This document shows positions 1 through 14,600 of a stretch of DNA of 64,000 nt, one piece after another. Source of the DNA: Trematomus loennbergii (taxonomy: Eukaryota; Chordata; Actinopteri; Perciformes; Nototheniidae); the NCBI GenBank assembly GCA_012861695.1, contig JAAOOA010000026.1:13821432-13885431 (forward strand), written 5' to 3'. Positions within the stretch are counted from its first letter, which is position 1. The number at the start of each line of letters is the position of its first letter. The notes below the pieces were generated by a model, which was not told the origin of the DNA, searched no databases, and saw only the letters and a list, made by a program, of their open reading frames with translations. Both the position numbers and the translations under genes were made by a program.

Positions 1-1715
1 CTAATACCACTCTTATACTAGAATGTTGAATATGAAGCAACAGCCAGCGGCCTGTTAGCTTAGCATAAAGACTGGGACAGAGAGAAACATTGGCTCAGTC
101 CAAAGGTAACAAAATCTTCCTAGCAACAAATATAAAGCTCACTTTATTAACAATAACACAGCCTAACAAGTATCTAAAATAAAGCCATTAAAAAAAGTAA
201 TTGTTTTTATATATTCCAGTTCTCTACAAGTACCAGGCCTAGCCGTTACCACATCTTTTGCAAGTGAAATGTCTCCACCTTGATATTTAGTGAACAGAAA
301 TGAGAGATGTGTTGATCTTCTCATCCATTTTTACACAAAAAGTCCGTTATACCGTTAACAATAAAAGCTGTCAGTGTGGTTCAGTAAAGCAGGGTGTACT
401 CTCACAAGCTGTCAAGTGACTGAAAAGTAAGTGGAAATGATGCACTCTATGCCAATAAAACAAACATATTCTATTCAAATGGGAATTCAATGAGACAAGT
501 GCTGACTGGAGAAGAAATTATGAAGCTAAACGGCATGAATATACAGTCCCCATGGGCACACACCGGATGATTTTCACTAGATATTGAGCACAAAATGAAA
601 CCAAACGATAAATGATCCATGAATCATAATAGCCAAGATTTTTCCTCCTACTTCAATATTGGAAAGAACCAACACCACGGGATTTGGTGCAATGGGAAGT
701 CTTGGATATCACAAAATGACTCAACGAAAAAGTGTTCCTGATTTTTCTGGGGGGAAACATCTGAGCATATATCATCCTTAATAATGTCTCCTTCTTTATT
801 CTGTCTACACTGTGGCTTCCTCTCATTACATATCTCCTCTGGCTCTGTTTCCTCCTCTCCCTCCTCCACTCGGTGTTGTTCTGTCTGGCAGCTGTCTGGG
901 TCCACTTGGCCCGGGCTCATATCAGTTAGTTATGGGTCCTGGCGGGTCAGACCCTCGCCCCTGAACACAGACTGACTGGCTGGCCTCATATCTTCACTCA
1001 GGACTCAGTGTTCCCGTCCCGCCTCTGCAGCCGCTGTGCTGTCAGAGCTCAGTCAGACAGAGAAGAATGCGGCTAGGGAGCAAATATGAACTCACGCAAA
1101 CACACATGCACACACACACACTCAGATGCAGCTACAGCACTGAAAGGTTATATTTCAAAATGAAAAATATTAACTCAAGTGACTTCAGGCCACAAGGCTT
1201 TGATAAAAAATCCACCTGAATATTTGTACCTGACACTTTTAGTTTTATATTGAAGCAGACACTGAATTATTTACAATATTTGTTATAATATAATGTACTG
1301 TAACATATTAAAATTCAACCTAGCATTTACTATGAAAGAAAATTGAACTAGAACAGTTGGCCCAACAGTTTCGAATGGCCATCACATTTATGTTCCCCAG
1401 AGGACGAATCCTAATAAGTTTATTTGTTTTGAATCCCTAACTTTTACTCTAGTGCCACCATGAGGTTGACATTTGTGGCTTTGAGTAAAATGTCAAGACA
1501 AATATTTGATGGATTGTCAGGATATTTGGTACGTCTTTCATGATTTGCAATGATGTGGTCCTCTGATTACATATCACCTTGTAAAATGTGTCCAATACTC
1601 TGGGTTATGGGAATAAATACATTAAAAACTAATGGAATTTGTGTCAGCTTAAGTTGTGTTTAGTGGGACCAGTTCATTGTAAAAATGGTCATTGTGAACA
1701 AGCTGCCATTAGCAT

Positions 1716-2020
1716 TTAACCAGCCCGAGGCTCTGGAACACTCTGCCCCTCCATGTGAGGTCGGCCCAGACCCTAGGGGTTTTTAAATCTACTCTTAAGA
1801 CACACTTCTTCTCCCTGGCCTTTTAGTCAGAGCGGAGCACGACTCCTGACTTTTCCCTGTGTTTTTTTTTTAAATATCTGTTGTAATTTATTGTCTTTTA
1901 TTGTGATTATAGAAATGTGTTTTTATGTGATTGTAGTTATTACATGTACAGCACTTTGGCCCGACCAAAAATCGCTTTTAAATGTGCTTTATAAATAAAC
2001 CTTGATTTGATTTAACTAGA
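1716..2020 (+). repeat. CR1/L2-type LINE, 3' end fragment
   Basis: With frameshifts allowed, the plus strand reads a degenerate 'PRLWNTLP..VRSA..L..FKS.LKTHFFSL' tail. This is the typical C-terminus of the endonuclease-reverse transcriptase protein of fish CR1/L2-group LINEs. It is followed by a short untranslated tail ending near 'tttataaataaaccttgatttgattt', the usual 3' end of such elements. The fragment is strongly 5'-truncated and inactive. The clade within CR1/L2 cannot be fixed by eye. Confidence 0.7.
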
Positions 2021-5000
2021 ACTGTGTCTATATAGCAGCCTCAAAGAGGTTAACGTGTAAAGATTTAGCAGACAAAACAATTCATTTGTTTTTGACTTGA
2101 ATTGTTGCAGGACTCAAGTTGTTGATTGAAGAACTCGCATCCTGAAATCATTCTCAAGCATTTAATATTGAAAGGAGCAAAGTTTAGGATTACACAAACG
2201 TAATTATTGTTACAATAAACGTACTTCCGGGCAGAAGTTTTGTTCACCCTACATTTTAGTTGAAAACGTTTTAGAACCCAGGACTGACTTTAGAGTAAGC
2301 AAATGTACATTCATTATGTTGTCAATGTGTGGGAAAGTAGCGCTGACCAGTCGTCAGACCTACAAAGGGGCAGGTACAGAGTAACAGCTGGTAAGCCCCC
2401 CCGCCCCCTCCTGAGGAGCCAGAGAGTCTGTCGGTTATCACTGCTCAATGAGGCAGATTTCAGTTGGTCAGGCTAAACAACTCATTCCACAGACACTGCC
2501 TATGAGAGCCACTCAGCCTCACACACCCTGAAACAACACACACACAAAGAGAGAGGGGCAGTTGAGTGACGAGGTGCTGAGGGTCATCCCTGAGGTATTA
2601 ACTACCTTCTTCTAATCCTTCCTTTCAGTTGGGACCTCATTTACATGTCTACTTCTTTGTGTAAATGCTGAAGATCCTTTAGGTAAACAGGCTTTATTCT
2701 ACTCACCTTAAACAACATGGGTCTGTTTTGTCAGTATTTCTAAGCAAATGTTTAACTTTACTTTAACCGTCTGCCCTTCACAACAAACACATTTCCAGGC
2801 AGTAGTTTAAGTTGGGTTCAGACAAAGGTGGAGCCATGTGAAAATGCTGTTTTTATGCAAAAATGACCACTCGGGTTGTGTTTGCAAACTAATGTCTAAT
2901 CTGACATGAAAGAACACTTTTTAAGCGTTATTTCATCGGACAAATGAAGGTTAGTTGAAAAACCCTCAATGTTACCATCTGAGAAAAGATAAGTGAACTA
3001 AGGCGGTACATTTAGGGGATTTTTCCCTCGATAATTACTTTTCCTTGCAAAAAAATTGTCTCCAGAATGTATACACCTTAAAATGCTAACTTGGCGATAA
3101 AATGTGTACAGGCGAAACAGAGTTTTGCAAAATAAAAAGAAATGAGGGCCAAGGGTCACAGGGCAGTAAAGTTGGGAAGGATTTTCTGTGGCCGCTAACG
3201 TTGTGATTGATCACTTTAAAAGGCGATCTATCCGAGTACACAGAGCAGCTGTTATTGTCGTACGGCTTCATCATGGCAGCACAGTAGCTTCAGAATTACT
3301 GTTGGTTAACGGGTAGTAATTACAAGAAGCTGTTATATAAGTATTTGAAACTAATCACCAAAGTCTGACACAGAAACATACATATATGTAAAGACCAACT
3401 CATTTGAATTTAGCTGTCCTGCAATTAAATGTAGATCATCCCAGAGATCAGGAGTATACTGACCGATCTGTTGTGTGGCAGTAAAGTTAAGACCATCTAT
3501 GCAATCACCCATTTAAATGTTGGTATTATAAAACATGGCTGCTGTCATTAACCTGCATTAAAGTCATTTCCATCACAACCATCATAAATGCTTTTGGTTA
3601 GCTGAACTGTCTGCTGTGATGCAGTTTCTAATCTGAAAAGAGGACACATGTCACTATCTTTTTATTCAATGTGAACAGGGGCCTCTACTTAAAAGATTTG
3701 GAAACACCAAAGTAGATGCAAATTGTTTCCAGGTGAAAAGGTAGTTTTAAAATGTGGTCAGCCTTTTATAGACATATTTTTTAGCAATGTTGCGTATAAA
3801 AGTGTTGACAGAATTCCATTGTGATTTGCCCTCATATTTGTATTCGGTAATGGTGAATCATTTATGGCATTTCATTTCTTTCCTCTGAAGAAGGTTTTGG
3901 TTGTGGAGGACAGAAAGCCAAAACAGGGAAAACGTTTCTTTAACCAGCTTAGCGTTGACATGGCTACAACTTCAGGAATTCAAATTTCAACACAGCAGAT
4001 TACACATTTGTAAATACACCCGTCATTGACATGCACTGTGCTCCTATAAATGTGAACATGACCTCAGGATAGAATAACTTCACAAATAAATGAAAAACAC
4101 AGCAGAACAACAAGCTCAGACTCAACTTGTTTTTGTTCTTTCTTTTTTTTTTAGACAGGAACAATCATCCTTACATGTCTTTCTTGTCAGCCAGACATAA
4201 ACACAGCGGATTGAGACAGCGATACTCCTTCTCAGAGCTTTTACTGAGTAATTACCAACTTCAACTACCATCGATGATTCCACACAACATTAATCCAGCC
4301 TATGGATTTTCTCGTTGGGAGCTGTATAGCAGAATGAGCACATAAGATGAAGGGAAGCGAAAAGTGGAGAGACAGCTGTTTGTTTGAGCAATGGTACCAT
4401 CAGGCGGCAGGGACTCCCCGAGGAGACATTGCCCAGATATACTCCTCGCTTCATGTCACCCTGTAGAGCTGAAAAGCACTCAGGTGGCGCTGAGTCAATG
4501 TGCACAACACTTTTTTTTTTTTTTTAAAACAGAAACAAGAGAAAAACTGGCACAGATGGCTGCACAATCGACATACACCATTACATTGCAGGCACACATC
4601 CTAAAGAAGAGATCTCCTTTAAGTTCATACAACATACTGATATGACAGTCTTTTGCAATTTTACTTGAGTTTACATTTCCTTTGAATTGTCTTTAAATTC
4701 TCTTTTATCAATGTTTTTCTTTTTCCTATCTTTTCTGTTTTATCCGTTTTCTTTAAAACATGATGACTTTCTATTTGTGCCGTAACTGTGAATCACTATG
4801 ATTCTGAAAAAAGCACTATGATGAATAAAGGATTATTATTACTCATAGACCACACATATTCCCAGTCCAGTTGAAAGCATGAGTGTGTGCTACAGGTAAA
4901 GCCCCTCGCTGAAGGACACGGCGGGGTTATCCACATGGCTCAATGTGTAATTCTACGGCTCTTTGGTCGATTGCTACATTAGCGCTCCAAGGAGCCGAAT

Positions 5001-5737
5001 GGGATTGAGACACAGAGAGAGAGAGCACATGGACGCGTGGCCGCTCACCATCCCTCCTCCACATAGGCTAGTGAGACAAATGCCTTGCAGCCCGCCGCCA
5101 AGTATAGAACATGAAACACATGATGAAACATGCAATTAAGAGCTTCGGTGCTGGTGAGGAGCGTTGTGGGGAGACTGCTGGTTACATATTTCCTCACTGA
5201 TTAATGGAGGAGCACTGGGAAGGGCGGGGGTTAGCCAACCCGCCAGGAGTGTTGGGGGTGTTGGGTAACGAGGCGCAGAGGCAGATTTATGTCCCCCCCC
5301 AGCCCCCCACTCCCTCCCCAAGTCCGATATGCCCATGACAAAGTGCCCCCTAGCCCCCTATCCCATCTCCTTGAAATGCCATTTCATGTTCGTGTGTAGC
5401 AGGCCAGCAGAGATGGAGGGAAGATGGGCATTAATGCTTATGAGAATTGGGCTTTAGCCCTTTTCGTCTCATGTCCCAATGGCTCTTTGCATGCTTCCCC
5501 CGCTTCAGCCCACATCTCCCTCCCATACCTCTCCCTCTCTCACCTTTCTAGACAAACTAATTCTCTTTTCCTCACCTCCCCGCCACCAAATCAGCCATAA
5601 CTCGCAGCCCTTGACAACACATCGCACCCCCAACACATTCACCTTGATGTCCAATATGTCCCACTTTTTTTCTTCAACCAGTCTCATATTTCATTGTTCC
5701 TCGTCTCCATGCTCGCTTATTTCATCGGCCCCCCTGT

Positions 5738-6079
<342 letters not shown>

Positions 6080-6089
6080 AGGGATTTAC

Positions 6090-6203
6090 CTTCAGTCTGT
6101 CTGTGGGCAGGGCCTGGGCTCCTTTTATAATGACTTCCTGAACCCTCTCAACTGACAGGTCACTTCCAGCCTGCTCCAGACGCTGACTGAAGAAGCCTAT
6201 CAC
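6090..6203 (-). CDS. dym: dym exon 15, last dym exon in window
   Basis: 38 codons reading [13 protein letters not shown]...LSVERV...ALPTDRLK, in phase with the exon at 9327-9509 and colinear with the C-terminal part of dymeclin. The acceptor is '..cccttttag' and the donor 'gtaaatccc'. The donor is followed almost at once by the CA tract at 5741-6079. The remaining C-terminal residues must come from an exon left of position 1. Confidence 0.93.
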
Positions 6204-8606
6204 CTAAAAGGGTCACACAAGAGGAAACAGCCAATTACAATACAGAATTAACATTTTCCAAAAATACATGTGGGCTAATGGTGATGATTTGTAAATAGAG
6301 CTTTAAAGAATGTCCTTTAAAAAAAACTTTTCTTCGTCTTCTATCAAGGTTTTTAAAGGACACTAGAAGCTGGTAAACTCAAGACAACATTTCTCATTGT
6401 TTCTTTCATTCAATCCTAGAAATTGAAAGCTATTTCTAACCACAACTGTTGTACACTCTGGTTTTTGGAAACCCAATGTTATCATGGATACATTGGTATT
6501 TGTGTGTATGTTGGTGCAGATGTAAAAACAGAAATTAGAGGCTGTTAACTGCAGTACCAATGTTTTATGTATAGCTGAATTGCATTTTACATTTGCATTT
6601 AAAGATATTTAAAGTAGCTCAATTTGCTCAATTTATGTTAAACATCAACTGTAAAATAACAGAAATAAACAGAAATAGAACTAGTCTCCCAGTTCAAGTA
6701 TCTTGGAGTCATATTGAACTCGAACTTGACTTTTAAGAAACATATTAAGAAAGTATCCAATACCATTAAATTCAACTTGCAAAATGTTAAACAAATCAGA
6801 CCGTTCTTAACTGTCAATGCTGCATTGTCATACCTCCACTGTATGATTCTATCCCACATTGAATACTGTTTTACAAACTGGTCGTTTGCTTGTGCCACAA
6901 ACCTGAACCAATAGAACAGCTGTACAAGAGAGCTATCAAGGTGTTTGACATAAAGCCATATTCATATCACCACTGTACCATCCTTGATAAACACAATTTC
7001 TTGAGCTTTGACAATTTTAAGTCTTTTAAAAGTATGTGTTTTTTTTATAAATGTTTACATGGACTGGCCCCCCCTCCCTTAGGGGAATTCATCCACAAAA
7101 AAAACACTGGATGCTGCACTAGGTCAGAAACAGAGGAGACTGTGAGGTCCACCGTAGACGGACCACTTTAGGACAAAATGTACTCTCCATTAAAGGCAGC
7201 TCTTTGTGGAATAGCCTCCCAACTGAGATACGGGATTGTCCCACTCTTAATAGTTTTAAAGATCAACTCAAAGAATGGTTGAGAAACAAACAGACGTGCA
7301 ATCCCCGCTAAATGCACTTTAATACTGGGGTTTCTCCTCTCGCACTTTATGTATCTCTTGTATCTTCTCTTGCACGTTATATGTCGTTGCTGCTATATTG
7401 CCCTGCCATGTGGTAAATGCTTGTGTGTGCTGCTCTTGCTCTTTTTGCATATCATGTATTTTTCTTTTGCTATGTTTGTAAAATGTAATTTTCTTAAATG
7501 TGTTATGTGAGGGACGATGGAAAATAGCTCAAAGCTAAATCTGGCACTGTTATGCTTGATACATTTGAATGTTTTAAGTGTTCATTACTTTGCATTGTCC
7601 CTGCCAAATAAACGATTAAAATAAAATAAATAAATGTCTGTTTGTTTATTCTTTTTTTCTTTTGTTTAAAAATAATCTTAGCTGGTATATATTTATAAAA
7701 ATCTACACTCCACTTCCAGTCTAAATCCTTCACCATTAAATCCTGTTCCTGGTTCTTAACACACAGGAACTCATGCCATTTTGATCTCATTGAGGTTTAA
7801 TATCAATCCTGTTTCCGCCATGAAGCTCTTTGACACTTATAATCCCGCTGTTCAGAGCTGTCACATCGATGTTGCAGCAGCCACACCCTATATGATGACA
7901 CTGGGAGCAATGTGGGATCTAAGTTAGAACAAAGTGTCATTGTGCGACATGTAGAGGGCTTCAGTCTGTAAACAGTAACACTGTTACAGCCTCGAAACTT
8001 AGTAAAAATAAATGGCTGTTTCATTTGAGACAACATTTAGCTGACTTTGTAACAGCTAACAACAAAAATGCGTCTATGCTATGCAGGGATGCAGAGCTAT
8101 GTATATTTAAATTTAAGGGACAAGACTGATTAAGAATCATTGTAAACAGATCTATAAAACTGCATAAAATATGCTTTCAGAGAGGAAAAAACCTCCAAAC
8201 CAAATTCAAAAGGCTGTGAACATGCGATCGGCTAATATGCCTGAAGGCTACAAACTCAGAAAGTATATACATTTATAGTTGTTCAACAAATTCACCATAG
8301 GGTTAGAGCGTGTTTCATCCCACTTAAAAAGAACACTTCACTGGAGCTCAAATTATCTGATGCCTTCTGGGTTTAAGCCCAAACAAGAGATCAAGGAAAC
8401 TGTATTTTTACGTTTCCACTGCTGTGCTGGATTCTTCCCCTGAGAAATGTTTGATATTTGATCATTAAAAAACTCTAGGTATTACTGATTCTTTTTAATG
8501 CTCCTTTTTTTGTCAAACCAACAGTGAAAAAACCGCATCTACAGGCAATGTTTTCTCTGCTCACGCTCTGTGATTGCTTTAGAGAATTCAAACACACCTG
8601 GGAGCC

Positions 8607-8694
<88 letters not shown>

Positions 8695-11600
8695 CTAATA
8701 CTAATCTCTTCATTAACTCTGAAGGCCTCCCATATGGGGTTAATTTAGAGGAGCAAAAAAGCAACCCCTCATCCTGAATCTCATGCTCACACACAGATTT
8801 GCAAGCGCAGGGAAGGCTTCGGAGGATAGCCTTAGGGAGGCTGACTTAACTGAGGGATTCGAGATAGTATGCTTCCCTCATACTTATGGATAACAGCAAA
8901 ACCCATGGCTATGTATGCAGCATCCCCCATCCCTCACACACATGCTCATACACACCAAAGCTTCCTTTCCTCTTCTTTATGACAACCATGAATGACAGCT
9001 TTTTCTCACACTGTTTCTTCCTCCCCCAACTGTCAATGAATATTTGACAGACAGCCTCTCGACACAAGGGGACTGATTAATTCATCAATACTACTTAATC
9101 TCACAGGATTCAGCGCGCTGTACACCATGTTAACGATGCAGTTCGCATATGTTCCAGCGCTGCTTGGCTTTTTGAAACTTTCCGTTCAGACGGAGACATT
9201 CTGGGGAAATCTGTATAACCTTGATCTATGGAATAATTACCACAAATCAGCCATGAGGAAAAATCGCTCCCAAGCTCAAGCTTCTCCAAATTCACTTCTG
9301 ATATTTGAGTGAAAACTAAGACTGACCGTGTCCAGGTTCTGCATGATGTCCTGGAAGGATGGATGTGTCCTGAACTGCTCAAAGAGCTCCCTCTTGTAGA
9401 GCAGCGCGTACACCAGGTTGGGGTTGTGGTGTAGAGAGTTGCTCAAGCAAGAGTTGATGATTTCCAGCATCATGCGGATCACCTCCTCAATCACGTTCAG
9501 GTCCTGGGCCTGCGGGGAGAGGAGGATGTAAAGGTTAATTGGTTTGCCACTACACTGGTTTCACTTATAATGGTGTTTTTAAATGATTGCTTCCTGATAG
9601 ATTGATCAGCAGGGGGGAACGAGAGGTGGAAGAAATGGCAAGGAGGAAGAGAAGGATAAAAGTTGACAGCCAATGTCTTAGGGGGTGGGGAGATAGGTGA
9701 CCTTGTGAGTCACAGATCAGGTCATGTCACACTGCGTTTCCTCCTCGGGCAAAGTCAACTGTCCGTAAGTGACAGGTGACAGTTTGGGAGCAGATAGGTG
9801 TGGGAACAACAGAGGGAAAGTTGATAACTTATTTACAAAGTTCATCACACAAATACAACAAATAATCATAATAATAAAGAAAAATACAGATACAAAGCAT
9901 CACAAAGTTTTCAAATTGGTATTCAAATGTATATTTAATATATATTTAAGGTATAATAGCTTTCTTAAAGAAAAAGCTTGATGTTTTGTGTTAAACACCT
10001 TCTTGCTTTATGAGTTAAATGAGACGGTCAAAACCACGCTCATGTAAAGGACAAAAACTGGAAACTTTGCAATATTTTCCAATATTATTGGGGAAATCAT
10101 TTATATATTTTTTGCAATTATTTAGCCAGCAATGTGTTGTAATTTAGCTGTATATCCAAGGCAGCAGAATTACAGAATAAACTTAAATATCTGATTTATT
10201 TATATTATTTATTTAAGAAAATGCATATAGCAATATTTGCTTATATTGTATATTGTGCCGCCCCTTTGTTGATTTAGAATCAGTCAAGTTCTGGGTCTTG
10301 GTTATTTGGAACTCAGTGTATCCGTGAAGAAATGTAAATGGACGGATGTCCTCTTAAAAGAAATGTAGTGTAAACAAAAATCCCACAAATACATTAGGGT
10401 TACCAGTTTATTAGTACCTAAACAATCTTAAGCAGTCCAATACAGCCATTCAATAAGGTAAGCCCCCATTTGGGAAGTTCAAAACGCTGTTAGTGGTGTT
10501 ATAAAACCTTTAAACCATTGCGCCACTAGTTATAGCATTTAAAGTAGTTGACCATCAGCCTATATGACTACTCTAAGAATTGTTGGTAGTTCCCAGGAAA
10601 TCTGTTTCCTGAGTATTGTGGAAATGTAAGCAACATGATAAATCTAATCAAACTATCTGCTTGACTTGGGGAACCTGCTGTTTAAGAACAGAGATTCTTT
10701 CATACATTGTTCTTTAGTTACTGTGCTCACAATAATCTGTCTACACAGACAGACAGACAGATAGACAGACGCCACCATGACGAGATAACGTCCCGCACGG
10801 CTTCGTCCATTGTGGGGTAGAGAGGAAACGGCTGAGAGACTGTGGGAAAATGAATAATCTTTACAAAGATAAAACCACGTAGCAATGAATTGGCGAATAG
10901 AGCTCAAGAGATGATGTATGATTTCCCTAAAAAATACAAAACAATGAATAGTAACACGCTTCATCATAATGAAAACAAACACTGCTGGCAAAATCAATGT
11001 TGTTTTTCATTTGCCAAAAGGAAAGCAAATAAATATGATTGCCCTACAAGAGTTAACAGCATTTAAAAACTTGGCCACTAACTGCTTTGAAGCTTTTTTG
11101 ACCTGAGATTGATCTAATAAACTGTATATCTATGTTGGCGGTACAAAGCAAAAGCACAACAGCTAAGCAGAAGCTGAGACAAAAATGCAGACTAAGAGAA
11201 TGCAGGAGTCAAGAACATTCAAAGTAGCTTAGCCTAATGCCACGGTGCACTAACGAAGTAAGTCCGATGGTAGAAGGACCAACACTGTAACACACACGGA
11301 AAAGATTCTCTAACCCTGACCCTGCGTCTATAAGATTACCAGGAATAGCCTGGACGAGTGCATGCTTCTGAGTTGATCTGATGACGATATTTAAACCAAA
11401 TCCCCCTTTTACATAAAGATAACATGACATGACTGCCTTAAGACTACTACCCTAGATATACCCTGAACAGGCGACTTTACATTTGAAAAATCGACTTCAA
11501 TGGTTGAATTCTTTCCTCAAGATACTGTATTTGGGCATTTCTGTTTACACTAATATCAACGCATCTGTAATAATCTGGCCTACTGTATCTAATGCATAAT

Positions 11601-14600
11601 GTAAAACTAAACGCAATACAAGTACTTCATATGGAAGTCTATGAACCAATCGTGGGCACTAAAATGTATTATGGAGGCACTTTTTAAAATAAGTTATTTG
11701 CCATAAACAATGAGTGCTCTCGTTAGAATGGACTGGACAACAATGTTTGTGTATTCAACTGCCTTCCTACATTAGAGTCCACTCACAAGAGGACATGATG
11801 TTTTCTATAAAACAAATATATTTAAAGAGTAATTATACATGACTGCCTCTTTACTCTGCCTCTACGGTGATAGTTCAGCGCTGATGCATAGCTTTCCTGC
11901 AGTGTGTGGGCATCAACTTACACACAAACACACACAAACACACTACTACTCTTCAGCTATTCAAAAAATGCAATCTGTGTTATATCGATAAAACGGGCGA
12001 AATATATAACAAAACATAATAACTGCACAACTCTTATTTTATAACTGCATGATTGTGAAATCCATAAATACATTCTTAAAAAACGTAATTGACCACTAAA
12101 GACCAAACTTTACATCTATCTATGCTTTACAGGAAACCTCGCCTTAGACAGTACTCATCAGCAACTTCCTCTGGGGTTACATCCTGCCTCAATTTCAGGC
12201 TTGAAATGAGAGAAGTGTATTCCCTTGGAAGTATTGAAATTCCTGTAAAATACATTAGAATGAGGTGCTGAGCAAGCCAGTTTAATCTTTAATGTGTAGA
12301 TGTATAAATCAGTAAAGCTTCATGGTTAAAAAGCTAGTTTCCTATGTACTGTGAGCTTTCATACAAAAGACCATAAGACTTGATGTTCTCTTTATGAGAC
12401 TTATCCTTAAGGATTCATGTTCATGACAAACATCATTGTTCTGATGGCGACCTGTTTTGACCAAGAATTTGCTAATACTAGCTAAGACCAGATTCAAAAC
12501 AGCAGCTCAGCCAGACTGCAACAGCAAGCTGATTGGAAGCTGAGATTCCACCTTCAATCTGGGCTAACCATCTGCAACAGAACTGCATGTGGTTGCATTT
12601 TACATTACGTCTTTGGTGCCCTGCTTTGGAATGAAGTCCTTATCTTATAAATAACTTTGCTTACCGTGTGGCCTTTTTTTTCTTTGCTAGAGCCACACAT
12701 AAGCATACGCACACTCATGCACATGAACATTCAAAATAACCTCCTTAAAGTAGCCAGGGGATAAGGATGATTATAAATAACTGTATTCTCTTGTGCGTCG
12801 ACCATGAATCAGGCTTGCCACACGGATGCAATAATGTACTGCATCGATTTCCGCAGGCCGTCGGACGAAGGTGTGCGGCACTTTAACAGGCAGACGTGAA
12901 GAACAAGTGGAGGCAGGAGAGCCGGCTATAATGAGGATTGATTGTGCGTCTGTGCAAAGCTGGCTCTCTGGGCTCGACTCCTCTGCCTAGCTAGAGCGGC
13001 TCCACTCGGTTCGGCTGTGGCAGGCTGTAATTAGACAGAAAGCAGCGACAGATACGAGTGGGAGGAAGAGGATAGAGGAAGGAAGACAGCAACACAAATG
13101 GAGGCATAGAAGAAGTGAGTAGGGGGGCTTGATGGAGAAAGTGAATGCGATGAGGAGGAGACAAAAGGAGGAGAGGAAGGCAGAGTGGGAGTAAGGGATG
13201 CAGAGTGTGTTTGTTCTTTAGCTCTGCACCCAGCTTAATGAGATTAGCCTGGCAGGGAAAGAAATGCCACACTAGGGAATTCAGGTCACATGAAAATAGG
13301 CTAGCTAGACGTCTGCCTGGCCCAGTGTGTATGTTTGTCAAGTGGATGAGATTAAGAGGTCCATGGTCTACTTGAAACCCAGACAGGATTTAAATATTTT
13401 GGCTCCTCCTCATCCACTTCCCACTATGTTCTCGTGCACTTGTTTTTCCCAAAAATGCATCCGCTAGACAGCCGAAAAACACCTAACATGTGTTTTGATG
13501 ACTGCATGAAACCATAACAGCCTTTCTTTTCTTTTCTCGCTCCCCTTCCTCAGTTTTTCCCTTCCCTCCTCCTCCACTTGTATGCTCCTTCTCCTCCAGC
13601 CATGTACTTTTTTCCAGCCTGCTGCATTGTCATTTAGTCACAGCCACTCACGCCGCTATTTAATGTCTTCTCTCCACCCAGGAAAACACAGGCCTCAGAC
13701 ATGAGCTGTATCATTAGTCTCAATGATCCTGCCCCCATTGTACTCGTTTCACCATTTATACAAACCTAACAGGAAGACTGTGAATACGCCTGTGTGTGTT
13801 TGTGTGTGTGTGTTTCCATCGGTCTGATTCTGCTGCTAATTCTTCAAAATGTTTGGCACAAATGTGTTTTGTCTGCAGGTATGTTTGACCTTTGCAATCT
13901 GTTTGACAAAGAAAATGATAGAGCTTGTAGATGCAATCAGTGCCTGGGAAGGACATTGCCGCACTTCACAATCTGAATGTGTTTGTGTCTAGCCGTCTAT
14001 CATACCCAATAATGTTTTTTTATGCATGTTTGTGTGTGTGGACAGGGTGTTTAGAGACACAGACATGTAAATCCCTGTAAAGTAGGAGCTGGCATCATTA
14101 AACCAATAGCTTAGTGATTCCCTGGCTGGCCCTGCTGCTCACTGCAGGCTGTTGCAGGGCAGACAAACCAGACATATTAAGAAAGAGCACTGACAAAGAC
14201 AAGGACATGGAGATTAACACAGACAGATACACACAGTGAGTTAAAAGCCACGCCTAAGAGACGGATGTTTTCACACGACACAAAGCTTTAAACGGAAATA
14301 AAGAGAATATTTGCACCTTTTAAAATCGTTGATGCGATATGATAACAGGCAAAAACAGGAAAGGTTTTAATAAGGAAAGGAGATGAGGGAAAGCATGAAG
14401 AGAAGAAAAAGCACCACGTCGACAGACAGCGAGGGTCAGACTGGCTGAGCAGCCCCGTCTTTTGGAATTTTTTTTAAATGGGTCATTGTCTGACCTGCTT
14501 ATGTACCACGGCCATGTCATAATCAGACCATTTTTTGTAGTATTGTGCCTCTTATTACCACATAGCCTTACAAAACATCCTTTGTTTCACAAACACACAC

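Larger units (their letters stand above)
6204..9326. other. dym intron 14 (between exons 15 and 14)
   Basis: Contains a 5'-truncated LINE copy (6671-7636) and a TG microsatellite (8611-8690). No other gene seen. Confidence 0.8.

Noticed and set aside
648..920. 90-codon acidic minus-strand ORF that could be the last dym exon or another gene
   Set aside because: It does not resemble the dymeclin C-terminus, has no recognised domain and no convincing splice context.
4650..4850. A/T-rich stretch ending with aataaaggattattattact as a retrotransposon 3' end
   Set aside because: The tail is suggestive, but the upstream part matches nothing I can recognise.
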